Assembly (NCBI GenBank): GCA_030522415.1
Contig: CM060126.1
Coordinates: forward strand, 5,296,645-5,360,644
Origin: Channallabes apus
Lineage: Eukaryota > Chordata > Actinopteri > Siluriformes > Clariidae
Length of the DNA stretch: 64,000 nucleotides
Direction of reading: 5' to 3'
Positions within the stretch are counted from its first letter, which is position 1. Each line of letters opens with the position of its first letter. The translations under genes were made by a program, and so were the position numbers. Below the pieces are notes generated by a model that searched no databases, was not told the origin of the DNA, and worked only from the letters and a program-made list of their open reading frames with translations. Positions 1-13,555 of this stretch are shown piece by piece.

Positions 1-943
1 ATAGACATTTAATAGAGATTAAAGACGCCATGATTCGATTCAAAACCTCAGTCAGATTCAAAGGTTATTGTAGAACTGAGAAGAATTTTAGCTAACGCAT
101 ATGCTGTAAGGTTATAATGCCTAAAGCCTGTTGTCGAAAAGTGATGCGACATTGATCTTTATTCAGTGTTTTTCTTTATTTGGTGCTGCTAGTGCATTTG
201 ACAAATCAACACATTTCGAACCCTGGAGTGTGTGTTGGTGCACTTGCCATCTTCTTTCAGAACTGCTACTCTAGTTTCAACCATATTTCAACCAATCTCA
301 TTTTGCCTCTCGTCTGTTCCAACCACTCAGCATTCAGCATCACCAGTATACAAGTCATCATCTGCACCTGTTTCTCACTGGTTCAAGTTAATTGTTTTAA
401 GCATTAAATGATTCATAGGTCACTGTGGGGTTTAACAAAGAAAGGCTCAAGACTTTAGCACATATTCACAGGATGCTAATATAGTCAATAACAGAAAGTG
501 AGGGCATATCTCACGCACAGTGTTATGTACTTCAGTACAGAATTTGTCTGGAAAGACAACCTAAAGGACTCTGTAGAGGTGTGTTCACAATGTGGACTCG
601 AGCACTGATCCAGGGACATTTGACCCCAAAGTTGGACACGGCCCAGTGTACCATGCTCGAGTCCACATGAAAATGCAGCCTTGGGCTTGGTAAGGTGTAC
701 TCAGTCTGGGCTCGCCTAGGCTAAGGTTACTTAAACTTGAAAGGGAACCGCTTTTTAGAACAGCAACATTACCATGACAAAAGTGGTAATTTCACAAGAA
801 ATCTGCGTATGATTGCGGCATGCGTCAAACTAATTCTCTGAGCTGGACGGCCCTAACTGATAAATTGGGAACTCAGGCAGGAGGATCGTTCTGGACATTT
901 TCTTCAAAATATCTGTAATATTAATATTTGCATAAAGCAAAGG
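1..943. other. Non-coding DNA, no gene seen
   Basis: No exon or known repeat is recognised. The only structure is a perfect 14-bp inverted repeat (591-604 and 654-667, TGTGGACTCGAGCA and its complement) separated by 49 bases. If MEGF6 extends leftwards, this lies inside one of its introns or beyond. Confidence 0.5.
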
Positions 944-2800
<1,857 letters not shown>

Positions 2801-3001
2801 TGTACTTGTTTCCTTCTTTGTGTTTATTGGTAACTCACAAAACCAACTATGTGCATACTGCCACCTACAGGATGAAAGTGTGTAGATTTGCAAGTGTACT
2901 CAGGTACAGAACAATATTAATAAAGAAACTAATGTAACGTAAACTTGCCTGTGAAAAAACAGCCTGTGAAAGTGTGTACCAATATTTAAGTAAAAAAAAA
3001 A

Positions 3002-3213
3002 CAGATAGTCCCCGACTTACAAACATTTGTGTTTGCCCACATGATGGCAGTGTGGAGAAAGGGGACAGAGATTTAGTCAAGTGGATTTGTGTGCTTTACA
3101 TTGCATATTCGTGTCAAAGGCATATAAGAGTCATTTTGTCAAACTTAAGAACAAATTCGATTTATGAACATGATCGCAGAACGGAACTCATTCGGGAAGT
3201 CGGGGACTACCTG
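3002..3213. mobile_element. Short pogo/Tigger-like MITE (AGTCCCCGACTTAC ends)
   Basis: The two ends are inverted copies of CAG[AG]TAGTCCCCGACTTAC. The right end is followed by TA; the left TA is not preserved (A-rich flank). Larger relatives lie at 37166-37782 and 55108-55741. It has no coding capacity. The TA target in the relatives points to the Tc1/mariner superfamily; the pogo/Tigger label is inference. Confidence 0.7.
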
Positions 3214-3666
3214 TATAATTTTTCAAATGATTCACATTTACCTTGATTTCAGAGAACAGAATGAGTGTTAAGCGCCTTGATGATCCAGAAACATCCATTG
3301 AAATCAGCATGTCAACAACAGATAATTAATGAAGAATGTCTTGTTATAAGACGTTTTTTGCGACCATGATTAACTGAAAAGAATCGTCCTGTCCTCTGCT
3401 CCTCATTCACTGTAAATTTTCATAGAGCAAACGTGGGTAAGTGTGACTGTTTGTTGTAGTTACCATATTTGACCACTAGATGCAATAATAAAAGTATGGA
3501 AGCTCAGTGGGGCAGAGTGCACACTAGCAAATCGGGACAGGACATGTTTATATCTGTCAGATAGATTAGCGTTTGTTGAAATGCTGTTTTCAATGCCAGG
3601 GATCTTTCTTTCATCAAGATTTAACCTAAGATTGTGGAAAACTTTAACAAAACAGACGTGTGGACA

Positions 3667-3780
3667 AGACAAAGGAGATGGTTGTTGACTTTAGGAGAAC
3701 ACGAGGCGACCATTCTCCGCTGAGCATCGACGGCTCCTCTGTGGAGATCGTCGAAAGCACCAAATTCCTTGGCATCCAGG
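3667..3780 (+). mobile_element. L2-like LINE fragment
   Basis: About 114 bases match the LINE at 944-2800 (its 1798-1885 part). This copy keeps about 20 bases (around 3723-3744) missing from the larger copy. It lies just upstream of the hAT MITE. Confidence 0.75.
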
Positions 3781-3808
3781 GATTTCAGGGATTAAAATGA
3801 TACACAGG

Positions 3809-4387
3809 CAGAGGTGTCAAGTAACGAAGTACAAATACTTCGTTACCTTACTTAAGTAGAAATTTTGGGTATCTATACTTTACTGGAGTAATTATTTTTC
3901 AGCCGACTTTTTACTTCTACTCCTTACATTTTTAAGCAATTATCTGTACTTTCTACTCCTTACATTTTAAAAATAGTTTAACACAAATGTTTATGATCAG
4001 AACGCGCAACCCCCCCGGTCGCATGATAAGATGATAAGAACGCGCGCGACAGCCGCCTAACTCGCCCCCCCCGGTCGCATGATAAGAACGCGTACAACTC
4101 ACGCCCCCCCGCCTCCGGTCGCATGATAAGAACGCGCACAACGCACCAAACCCCCCCTAAACCCCCCCCCCCCTTCGCATGATCAGAAAGCGAGACCTTC
4201 ATGCTTTTGTCGCCCCTCACAGTACTTTTACTTTTATACTTCAAGTAGTTTTGAAACTAGTACTTTTAAACTTTTACTTAAGTAAAAAGCTTGGGTTGAT
4301 ATACTTCAACTTCTAAAGAAGTATTTTTGAACCCTAGTATCTATACTTCTACTCAAGTAATGAATGTGAATACTTTTGACACCACTG
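3809..4387. mobile_element. hAT-type MITE with 8-bp target duplication
   Basis: This is a 579-bp non-autonomous DNA transposon. Its ends are inverted copies of CAG[AT]GGTGTCAA, and it is flanked by a perfect 8-bp duplication TACACAGG (3801-3808 and 4388-4395), the hallmark of hAT insertion. The body is rich in (T)ACTT motifs (AAGTA/TACTT) typical of a common fish repeat. It contains a GC-rich tandem array at 4010-4190. There is no transposase, so it would have moved only with help from an autonomous hAT. Confidence 0.88.
4010..4190. repeat. Minisatellite inside the hAT MITE
   Basis: Degenerate tandem copies of a unit containing CGGTCGCATGATAAGAACGCG, spaced by C-rich tracts, occur about four times. 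Array growth inside the element is the likely cause of its length. Confidence 0.8.
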
Positions 4388-4395
4388 TACACAGG

Positions 4396-6336
4396 ACACA
4401 CACACACACTCAGCCTTGAATAGGAAACTGTACAACTCATTTGAAATATTTGGAATAGTTAAGGTTAGAGTGTGGTTTCTTTTTCTGGGCATGTAGGTGG
4501 ATATTTATTTTAACTCATCAGTACTGTATTCTGTTGGAAAAATGACTCCGTCTACTTCTGTTCCTCTTTCTTTGTTTTCTCGACATTTGGAGCGCTTCTT
4601 TCCCCAGTCCGCACTTGAACTCGCATGGAAAGTTCATTCATGACGATGCACAGAAGGCTGTCTCAGGAATATCCGCTGTCCCTTCAACCCAAAGAGACAT
4701 ACTGTAATGAGTCGAACAGAAATCCCCAGCAAACCTCTGATCATTTCATACAATGGTGGCGCTGTCTACTGGCTAATCAGCTCCAGCAACAGGCTTTAAC
4801 ACATCTCTCTCTTGGCATTCTCCCGAATTTATCACATGTCCAGTAAGGATGTACCTTGTCTTAGGACGTTAGGACATGGCCTGGCGCATTCTTGCGTGAC
4901 GCATACGTGATGAAGCGTTCGTCACTCCAGAGGGGGCGCTAATGAGCTGACTTAATTAAGGCAGATTGAGGAAGTGAATCAAACACAGACGTAAATAGAA
5001 AAATAAACAGAAAACAAGCAGAAAGAAAGAACTCTCTAACGTGCTCGGATTACCTCTATACCAGGGGAAGTGTTAGCAAAGCCACTGTTTGGCGCTACAA
5101 TTATACGTAAAAATGGTAGCTTGTTTTTGCGCTACCTTTCTGATTATTTTTTAACCGTTCCCAAAATCAAGTCAGTTTAAGGCAACAGAAAATGGCACAG
5201 ATTGAAATAAGATATCGAACATCTGTTCATTTTTATTATACTGTAATATCACACACACACACACATACACACATGACAGTGGGGTGTAAAGCCCTAAAAT
5301 AAACAGCTGAAGGTGTCTGATTTAGCACCTGACCAGCCGTGTTAAGCTCTGTCTAAACACTGACTCGAGCTTCCTGACTCTTCTTTAATTACACATTTGC
5401 ATACACACACACACACACACACATTTTGAAAGTCTTTCTTGTGGATGTTTGGTGAAGCAGCTACAGTATGGCTGTGATGAGTCTTTGGAGGAGACTCACA
5501 GTACTGATGACGTCTCCATGTTCAGGTGCGATTGGCTTCCATATCTGATCCGTGCCAGAGGAGGTCGTACAATGCTGAAAAAAGAGACCGCCTTTTCAAG
5601 TGGATGCCGTCCCGGTTCCCGAGCCTGGAATGCTGGTGTTCACACTGACCAAAGGAGGCAATTATATATAATACAAATGGCCAACATCATCATCTTGCAG
5701 CATAAACCATATAGAGATAGAGTAGACAGGACAGTGGTCTGATTATGACTTTCAGTGGTCTCGTTATGATTTTTGAGATTTCTGAGAGATTTAAAAAAAA
5801 ATTGCGTGTCCTGTATAATCTTTGCACACATGTATGTATGTTTATTGCTTATGAGTATGTGTGTCTGTGAGACAGAGGGAGTTAGAAACCAAGAAAGAGA
5901 GAGAGAGAGAGTGTGCCTGAGGGTTTCCTGTGTACCTTCCTGTCTTTTGGAGTCGTTATTTGCTCAGATCGTTAGTGAGGAGTGCCGACTCGTGATTTAG
6001 GGGGTCAGAGACTATTTGCTGACTCAGCACATTATGTTACTTCTCAAAGAAAGTTGAAGCACAGAGCTCAGTTAATAGTGGCGTAATTGTTACTAATTGC
6101 TTAGAGGAAGTACAGCATGACGGGTGGATGGGTGGAATATTCAGACATATTTCTATTTTGCTTCAGGAGAGAAAGAGAGGGAGAGAGAGACACAGTGAGA
6201 AAAATGCTTTCCAGTGTCTCAGAGCGGGGTCGTGTTGTAATGAGCTTCAGAAAACACAGGGGGCCAAAACAGGGGCATTAACACAGAACAGACTGAATCT
6301 GCTGACATCCCAGATTGGAAACAGGAGCACGTGTGG

Positions 6337-6386
<50 letters not shown>

Positions 6387-6757
6387 CTGTGTTTCCCAAA
6401 ATCCATTTCACACAGATGAATATGAAACTCATGAATCAACCATATCATCAATCCATTCATGCTCTTCTTCTTCCAATACAGTATCTCTCTATATGTCTTC
6501 CCTGTTCTTTATTTGTCTTCCCCCGACGCTTCACAAATCTAATAAAATCTCCCTACCACTCTGAAAATCACTTCATTTTGGTTCTTCTGCAAAAGAAATA
6601 CTAATACACACACACACGGTAAAGTAGTTTGCTTTATTGCTTTATCGATCATGTATTAACCAAATCCGCTAAAAAACATGGTGGAGAACATTAACATTTA
6701 TGCAACCTGATATAGTTTTCAAGTAACAGGCTAAGAGTAATCTACAAAACATTTTCC
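4396..6757. other. Non-coding stretch, microsatellites only
   Basis: No exon is supported on either strand. Simple repeats: short AC runs near 5252 and 5405, a GA run near 5896-5910, and a 42-base GT run at 6343-6384. Open frames here are short and owe their length to the simple repeats. Confidence 0.5.
6343..6384. repeat. (GT)n microsatellite
   Basis: About 21 uninterrupted GT units. Confidence 0.95.
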
Positions 6758-7045
6758 ATCCATACATCTAGGAACCTCTGTAGTCCAACCCGGGAGCGTT
6801 GCATTTATTCCCATTTTTCCTGACCGTGTTAGGACCTCCTGTCACTATTCACATGCACATCCACACTACAGGCTGTTTGGGATCAGCAATTATGCATGTC
6901 TCTGGGGGAAAACTGGAGTACCTGGAGGAAACCCACCAAGCACAGGCAGATCATGCAAACTCTATGCACACAGACACAGGAATCGAACCCTGGACCCTGT
7001 AGGTGCAATGTGACAGTGCTAACCATTAACCAACGTGCCACCATA
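6758..7045 (-). mobile_element. DANA/Mermaid-like SINE, degraded
   Basis: This copy resembles the SINEs at 19712-20101 and 26143-26486: a GGAGTACCTGGAGGAAACCC block, then an AATCGAACCCTGGACC block (reverse complement of a tRNA B-box) and a GTGCTAACCATTAACC block (reverse complement of an A-box). The tRNA-like head is at the right, so the element lies on the minus strand. It is diverged and its left edge is uncertain. Confidence 0.75.
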
Positions 7046-7115
7046 AAGCATTACAGCACTAAATAATTACATATCAAAACTGCATAATCTACGACCAAAG
7101 AAACACTTACATGTA

Positions 7116-7604
7116 CACTGCCAGTCAAGAGTTTGGACACACCTTCTACTGTAATTCCATGGTCTTCCCTGGTTTATATTTCTTTCTACTTTCCAAAAAG
7201 CAATATGGAAGGCATCCAAAAAATGCAATAATCTCCTCTGAACAGTTGATATTGAGATGTATATCTGCTACTTCTGCTCTGTTGGTGACTCTAAATGAAC
7301 TTCTTCTCTATAATAGAGGTACCGTTTTGGTCTCGCTTCCCTGGGAAGGTCTTCATAAGAGCCAGTTTCATCATGGAGCTCGATGGGTTTCGCAAATGCA
7401 CTTGACACAATCATGTTTTTGCAAGAACTATTCCAGAACAGCTGACCTTCATGCCTTAAAATAACAACTGACTGCTGTTGTTGTTGTTGTTGTTGTTGTT
7501 ACTTAATTACCTAATGCCATAAGTGTTTTTTCATAGTTTTGAAATCTCTAGTATTTATGTAGAAGATAAATCACCAATTGTGGCCAAACTTTTGACTGGC
7601 ACTG
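7116..7604 (-). mobile_element. Tc1-like element, internally deleted, TA duplication
   Basis: Ends are inverted copies of CA[CG]TGCCAGTCAA[AG]AGTTTGG, flanked by TA on both sides (7114-7115, 7605-7606), as in Tc1/mariner insertions. The 489-bp body keeps stretches resembling a Tc1-type transposase read on the minus strand (7330-7460) but no open frame of useful length. A (GTT)n run lies at about 7474-7500. Confidence 0.8.
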
Positions 7605-7779
7605 TAGTTCTGTGTTGGTTTAGGTAGCACAATGATCCTGGGGGAATAGTGTTTCATGTACCAGTGTCTTATGTACCAGATGTTTATGGTTGAAATGGCA
7701 CTTCACTTGACTTGAACTAAAGTAAGGTTTTACATCAAACAATAAACATTTTTCTCATAAATCATTTTCCTGAAAATAC

Positions 7780-9490
7780 CACAATATCAATTGCTCAAGA
7801 AGACAACACCTTGACGCCAGTCATTCAGGAAGGGATTGTCGTTACATCATTAGCTGTACAGTAAGGAACCACCATGAAAACCAGATGTTGAAGTTGATAA
7901 CAAAACGATGTAATTATCAGTTGTACAAGAAAGCAACACCATAGCATCCATATGCGAAGAGAAATAACACCATGAGTTGTTTAAGACAACAACACCATGA
8001 CGTTCAATCATCAATTGTCAACGATTATCAGTTGCTAAATTATCAGTTGCTCAAGCAGACGTCATGACATCATTTGCTCAAGAAGACAATACCATGACAT
8101 TATTAATTTGTTAAGGGGACAACAACATGACATCATAAGTTTCTCAAAGAGAAAACACCATGACATGTTCAATTTCTCATGGGTACAACACAGTGAGATT
8201 ACCACTTGCACAAGAAGACCACACCATGACATCATCAGTTGCTCATAGAGACAACATCATGGCATCTTCAATTTTCCAAGGATACAACACAGTGACATCA
8301 TCATTCGCTCAAGGAGACAAGACTATGACATCAGTTGTTGAAGAAGACAATGCCATGACATCATCAGCTTCTTAATGAGACAACATGACATCACCAGTTC
8401 TTTCAAAAAACAACACCATGACATCATCATTTGCTCATGGAGATGATAAAATGACATCATCAGGTACTCAAGTGGACATTATGACATCAGTTGTTGAAAA
8501 GAAAATGCCATGACATCATCAGCTACTTAATGAGACAACATCATAATCTGTGTTAAAATACGGTGCTGTGACATCATCATGGCATTGTCTTTTGACACAA
8601 CTAATGATGTCATGGCATTGTCTTCTTCAGCAACTGAAGTCATGGTCTTGTCCGCTTGAGTAACTGATGATGTCATGGCAGTGTCTTCTTTAGCAACCAA
8701 TGTCATGGCATTTTCTTTTTTTTTTCTTCAACAATATTTTTATTGATTTTAACAGGGATAAAACAGGGTAAACATGTAATATTTTAATACAGGTTTTATA
8801 ATCCCCTTATAAACCCTATAACACCCACCCCGTCCCTCCCCGACTCCAAGCCAGTTTTACAAGCATAAGAAAGGCTAAACGCCAGGCATTGAGAGAAACC
8901 AAAAAAGAAAAAAGAATATGGAGCTGGAAGTTTTTTGGTTCTACGTGCAAAAAAAATAAATAAAGAGGAATAAAAAGGGGATAGAAAGCAAACAAACAAG
9001 TAATTAAATAAGACAGGAATCAAACTATAAATGTATATGAAAAAAGTGAAGGAAGGGCCCCCACACCTGTTGAAATTTAAAGTCTGAGTAATGAATTGAG
9101 TAGTGAATCTTCTCGTCATGGCATTTTCTTTTGAAACAACTGATGATGTCATGCTGTCGTCTCTTTGAGCAATTGATAATGACTTGGTTTGGTCTTCTTG
9201 AGCAACTGGTAATCATCATTTTCTCATGAAGCCGATACCATGACATCATTAGTTGGTTTAAAAGACAATGAATGTCATGATGTCAGCTGCTGAAGAAGAC
9301 CACACCATGACATTATCAGATGCTCAAGAAGGCCACAACATAATATCACCAGCTGCTCAGGGAGACATCATGATATCATTAGTTGCTCAAGATGATAATA
9401 CCATGGCATTTTTAGTTTCTTAAGCAGACGAAACCATGACATCATCAGTTACTGAAGGAGACAAGACCTTGACATCAATTGTTCATGTTT
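7780..9490. repeat. Degenerate TGACATCATCAGTT minisatellite with polarity switches
   Basis: A unit of roughly 30-35 bp, close to CATGACATCATCAGTTGCTC followed by AAGAAGACAACAC, is repeated dozens of times with heavy decay. Units read forward from about 7780 to 8560, in reverse complement from about 8570 to 9210 (TGATGTCATGGCATTGTCTT), then forward again to about 9490. The reverse block is split by an L1-like insertion (8720-9114). No coding function is apparent. Confidence 0.85.
8720..9114 (-). mobile_element. L1-like LINE 3' end with 18-bp target duplication
   Basis: A 395-bp insertion into the minisatellite is flanked by a perfect 18-bp repeat GTCATGGCATTTTCTTTT (8702-8719 and 9115-9132). 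Its left edge is a T-run followed by the complement of an AATAAAA signal, so it is a poly(A)-tailed retroposon on the minus strand, 5'-truncated. The long target duplication and poly(A) tail fit L1-type target-primed reverse transcription. Family assignment is inference. Confidence 0.8.
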
Positions 9491-11199
9491 CTAAGTTTAG
9501 GTTTTGGTATCGCAACCTGGGCCAAACTCGTGCAGGACCATAACGACCCTTCTATGAAATTACACCACAGTACTTCACCTCATGATTTGATATGAAATAT
9601 TGTGATAGCTTCTGCTATGACAGATAAAACACACTTTTGTCAAAATAAACTAATCTAATCCGCACCTGCCAAACACACAGCAGCTGAAGGCACTGAATCA
9701 GTCATTAGGTCACGGTTAACGAGCAGCGCCAACTCAGACCGAAGCAGTGAGGAAACCCCCCCCCCCCCCCCCGCCCCCGCAATGTCCACAGCCCCACGCC
9801 GTTCTCCCCTGTGTCATCTGGCCTTAATGGTTTTAGCAGCCCGAAAAGGAAGAGCCATTTAACCAACATCAGTTCCAAACATCATCTGTTTTTCCAATCA
9901 TCTAGTGGCCTCACTTACAGTAAGTAGAGCTTGTAGTTACAAAATTAAGAAATAATCGTCCTACATGTTGGCCAAAAAAACTAAGTTTTTAATATGATAA
10001 TGTTTACGCTTTGTCAATTACAAAAAACAATAAAAATTTTTTTTTACTTATTATTATTCTCTGATCACACCGCAAATGTACATTGGTACATGTTAACCAA
10101 AAGTTAATAAACTTTAACATTGAGAAAACATAATTTTCATCTAATGTGAAGTCAGTCTTGATCTTCACTCACACACCTGTTTACAAGCAAGGACTGGATA
10201 AGAGGAGTTTGGATGTCGTGCAAGTGTTCTGCTTGGCCAGATGGAAAAAGGATCGTGAAGTGGTGAGAGAAACAGAGAGAAAGCAATGGAAAGAGAGAGA
10301 GAGCGAGAGAGAGAGTGAGAGTGAGAGAGAAATGGATGTAACTAAATATACATACACTCATCAAGAACATGAATGTCAGGGCAATATTGGGTTTGCAATA
10401 ATTCTTTTGAATTGGGTTTTTCCTTGGGATGAATGATTGTACGACATACATCTTTAATTTAAAAAAATAAAAAAAAATTTAATAAAATAAAAAATACCTG
10501 AAAATCAGAATGTTTTAATTATTTTGGGTTTTCTGAAATGAACACAGACTCTAAAATAGACACACCCACTTACTGAACATCCTGAAACGTCTTTGAAATT
10601 ACTAAGCCCAAAACCTCTAAACTTTCTGTTAGTGATGATGATGATGATGATGATGATTGACTACAGGGTTATCTGGGAGAATGATGCCATCCGCCAGGAA
10701 GATTAATAAAACTCAAGCAGCATGGATTCATCTGGCAACACAGCGTTGATCAATGACCCATTAAAAAAAAACCTAAAGGCCTGTAGGACACACTGAACTA
10801 TTGTATTTAAGAAAAAGTTTTTGGAGGTGCAGCTACTTTGAAAATATCTGGAAGAAGAACCAGACTGTTACTCTCAGCTGAGATGAACCTTGTTCAGATG
10901 GTCAGGAAAAAACAGGAACCATAAGAACTCCTTTTACATCTTCGTTTTCAGAAAGTCAGAGCACGAGCCCTCAAAAAAAAAAAAAAAAAAAAACCTTCCC
11001 TTGGCAGCACCAACACTTTTCTGGACTCCAACTTTTGGATCCAACACAAAGATCTGCTGAAGTCAGGATTATCACGACCACCTAAAAGTTTGTCACCGCC
11101 ATCTTTAAACTGGAGAAGTGTAGTCACGTTTAGTGTAGTGTCGTATCTACCATGAAAGATAAGGAACATTTACTCCAAATGCAATGGGCTGCCAAATGC
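9491..11199. other. Non-coding stretch, simple repeats
   Basis: No exon is seen. It holds a C-run at about 9757-9773, a GA-rich run at about 10296-10330, a (GAT)n run at about 10635-10656 and an A-run at 10972-10993. Decayed Tc1-like sequence may begin near 10660. Confidence 0.5.
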
Positions 11200-11940
11200 T
11201 TTCTAGTAATGATGGTTTGATCCCAAAGCCAGAAGAACTACTCGCAAAACCATGTTGAAGTTGCTGCTAGATTTATTGTTTTTTTGCCACTAGCATTGCT
11301 GGGAAAGTCAACAAGATGTACACAAACAGACACAGTGATGTAATGACTAGCCCATGGAAAAACAATGCCGGCTCGAAACCCACACGATCACCAGACATGA
11401 ATTAGCACCTGGTTCACTTTGGTGGGAAAGGGATCAAAGACAGCCATAAACTGGGAGCTACGGGAACATCAGTGTCACTGTTTACAGTCACATGGGTTTT
11501 ATTAGAAAGGCTACTGTCCTAGAAAGAAGAACCAAAATCAACACCATTAAGCTCGACTAAAATTTACAGCAGACCATGTGGACGAAGCAGAATCCTTCTG
11601 GAGGAACATTTTGACCAGAGGTATGTTTGAAGGAATAAAGCTACTGTAGCAGGTGTTAATCATGATGTCATCAATTAAATAATTGCCATTCATAGATAAA
11701 AAATTCATAGCAAACCTAGCAAATTAAATCAGCAGCTAGACGGTTAAAAAATGGACCAACAGGACAACGACTCCAAACACACATCAAAGCCGGTTGTGGA
11801 ATGGAGTCAAAATCAGAAAACGTTAGATATTCTCCTGCATTACAGAGCTAAAGAAGTTCAAATCAATGTCTGTGCTTTCACAAGACCTTTAAAGACAGAA
11901 AAACTGATCAACTTGCATTTTTCATTCTTTGAGTAAAGAA
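11200..11940 (+). mobile_element. Decayed Tc1-like transposon
   Basis: Stretches resemble a Tc1-family transposase. At 11751-11800 the plus strand reads DQQDNDSKHTSK, the region around the second catalytic aspartate. Sequence at 11500-11620 resembles the segment before it. There are many stops and shifts and no terminal repeats could be fixed. It is a dead copy. Confidence 0.65.
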
Positions 11941-11946
11941 AGAGAG

Positions 11947-11991
<45 letters not shown>
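11941..11991. repeat. (GA)n microsatellite
   Basis: Nearly pure GA run of about 50 bases. Confidence 0.95.
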
Positions 11992-11994
<3 letters not shown>

Positions 11995-12589
11995 CAGAAT
12001 AGTCTTTGATGTTTTGATCATCAGAAGATAGACAGCCTTTTTAAAGCAACTACAAAGAAACAGTAGTCAGAAATACTTGAAAGAGGCTAAAAAGCAAAGC
12101 TCTGCCTTGGACAATCTCTCTCTCTCTCTCTGTTATTCACACACACACACACACACACACATCTCTGGTGAAAGTGAATGACCGCCTGATATTAAACCCA
12201 AGCGCCAGACTAAAACAAACACACAAACACACAGTGACAAATTCTTGCCCGAGTTCACACTTGTGTCCCACACCAGCATGGACACACACAAACACACACA
12301 CATACACAAAGCAGCAGTATGCGTGTGAGGGCGCTGGAAGGGTTACTAGCCCCAAGCCAAGAAAGAAAACCCTTCACATTTCTTTCACACACAGAAAATG
12401 TACAAGTTTAATGACTTCACAATTGGAATGCATATTATTTGTCACATCAGTAATGTTTTATTAACACCTTTGATCATTTTCCTTCAACATGAATGTAGCC
12501 AAAAAAAGAGAAAAAAGAAAATGTATTTTACCACCCGCATAATACTGATTATGTCCCCACTTCTGCAGTCAAAACAGTGATGCACTGTC

Positions 12590-12888
12590 TGTTCTGACTC
12601 CTTTCTGTCGGAACCAGCATTAACCCTTTCAACAGTTTCACCTCCAGTAGCCCTTCTACTGGATCAGACTCCGTGGTCCAGCCTTCACTCCCGACGTGCA
12701 TCAACGACAAGCCTGGGCCACCCATGGCCATGTCGCAGGTTCACAGGTTCAGGTTCTCTATCCTCTGAGAATGTTTAGTATGTCCTGACCACTGCACTGG
12801 GACTGGGACCATCAAACCAAGAAGAGGCAGTTTTGGAGTTGCTCTGACCGAGTATCAGTATATCTTCTCAAAGGACAATACTAGGATA
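12590..12888 (-). mobile_element. Tc1-like transposase N-terminal remnant
   Basis: Read on the minus strand, this matches the same Tc1 family seen on the plus strand at 20243-20690 (shared ends such as CAGAACACACAGTGCATCACTG, here CAGAACAGACAGTGCATCAC). It carries the DNA-binding half only. Its right side is cut by the pogo-like element starting at 12889. Confidence 0.65.
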
Positions 12889-13555
12889 CAGTGGAACCTT
12901 GGATTACGAGCATAATTCGTTCCAGAAGCGGGCTTGTATTCCAAAACACTTGTAAACCAAATTGAATTGTCCAATAAGAAATAGTGGGAGATCAAATTAT
13001 TTGTTCCACAGCCCAAAAAATAATATAATATATAAATATATTAATATAAAAATATAAATATAAATATAAAAATAATGAATACACAATATAAAGTAAAAAT
13101 AGAGGAGGGACTCTTACTCTCAAGAGTGCTTCACACACACACAAACACACACGCACACACACACCAAAGGAGATAGAGAGACAGTGTGTGAACCGGCATG
13201 GTGTCAAATTACGAGTGCGCACAGACATAACAACAGGCTGAGAGAGCAAATGGATCTTTAACCTCTCTAATGAGATTTTCTTTTGCCTTACACGTGCGCT
13301 GTACACACGTGCTTACAAACACAAAATAAAATATGTTTTACACACACACGCACGTTACAGTGTTATAGTACACTCATGCACGGGTGTTGATTATACCAGT
13401 AAGAGAAGCGCACTAAGACCCAACAGTGGAGGCGATTACCCACAATTCCGCAGCGCAAGAGAGAGAAAAACTGTTAGCTCAGTTGACGATAGCAACTGCA
13501 ATGTTTCGTGAACCATTGATGCTCGGCGTCAAAAACAAGAAGCGCATGCGTGATA
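12889..13555. mobile_element. Pogo/Tigger-like element, right end lost
   Basis: It begins with CAGTGGAACCTTGGATTACGAG directly after TA (12887-12888). Related copies lie at about 30459-31373 and ending at 61145, whose other end is the inverse. Internal CA-rich DNA and a GCGCAAGAGAGAGAAAAAC block are shared. The copy stops where a LINE begins near 13556. The minus-strand frame 12992-13306 is only repeat translation. Confidence 0.7.

Noticed and set aside
5449..5742. Possible EGF exon of MEGF6 on the minus strand
   Set aside because: The reverse translation lacks the six-cysteine spacing and proper splice sites.
7780..9490. Possible CRISPR-like array of repeats and spacers
   Set aside because: Units are degenerate, contiguous and eukaryotic minisatellite-like, with no conserved repeat and unique spacer alternation and no cas genes.
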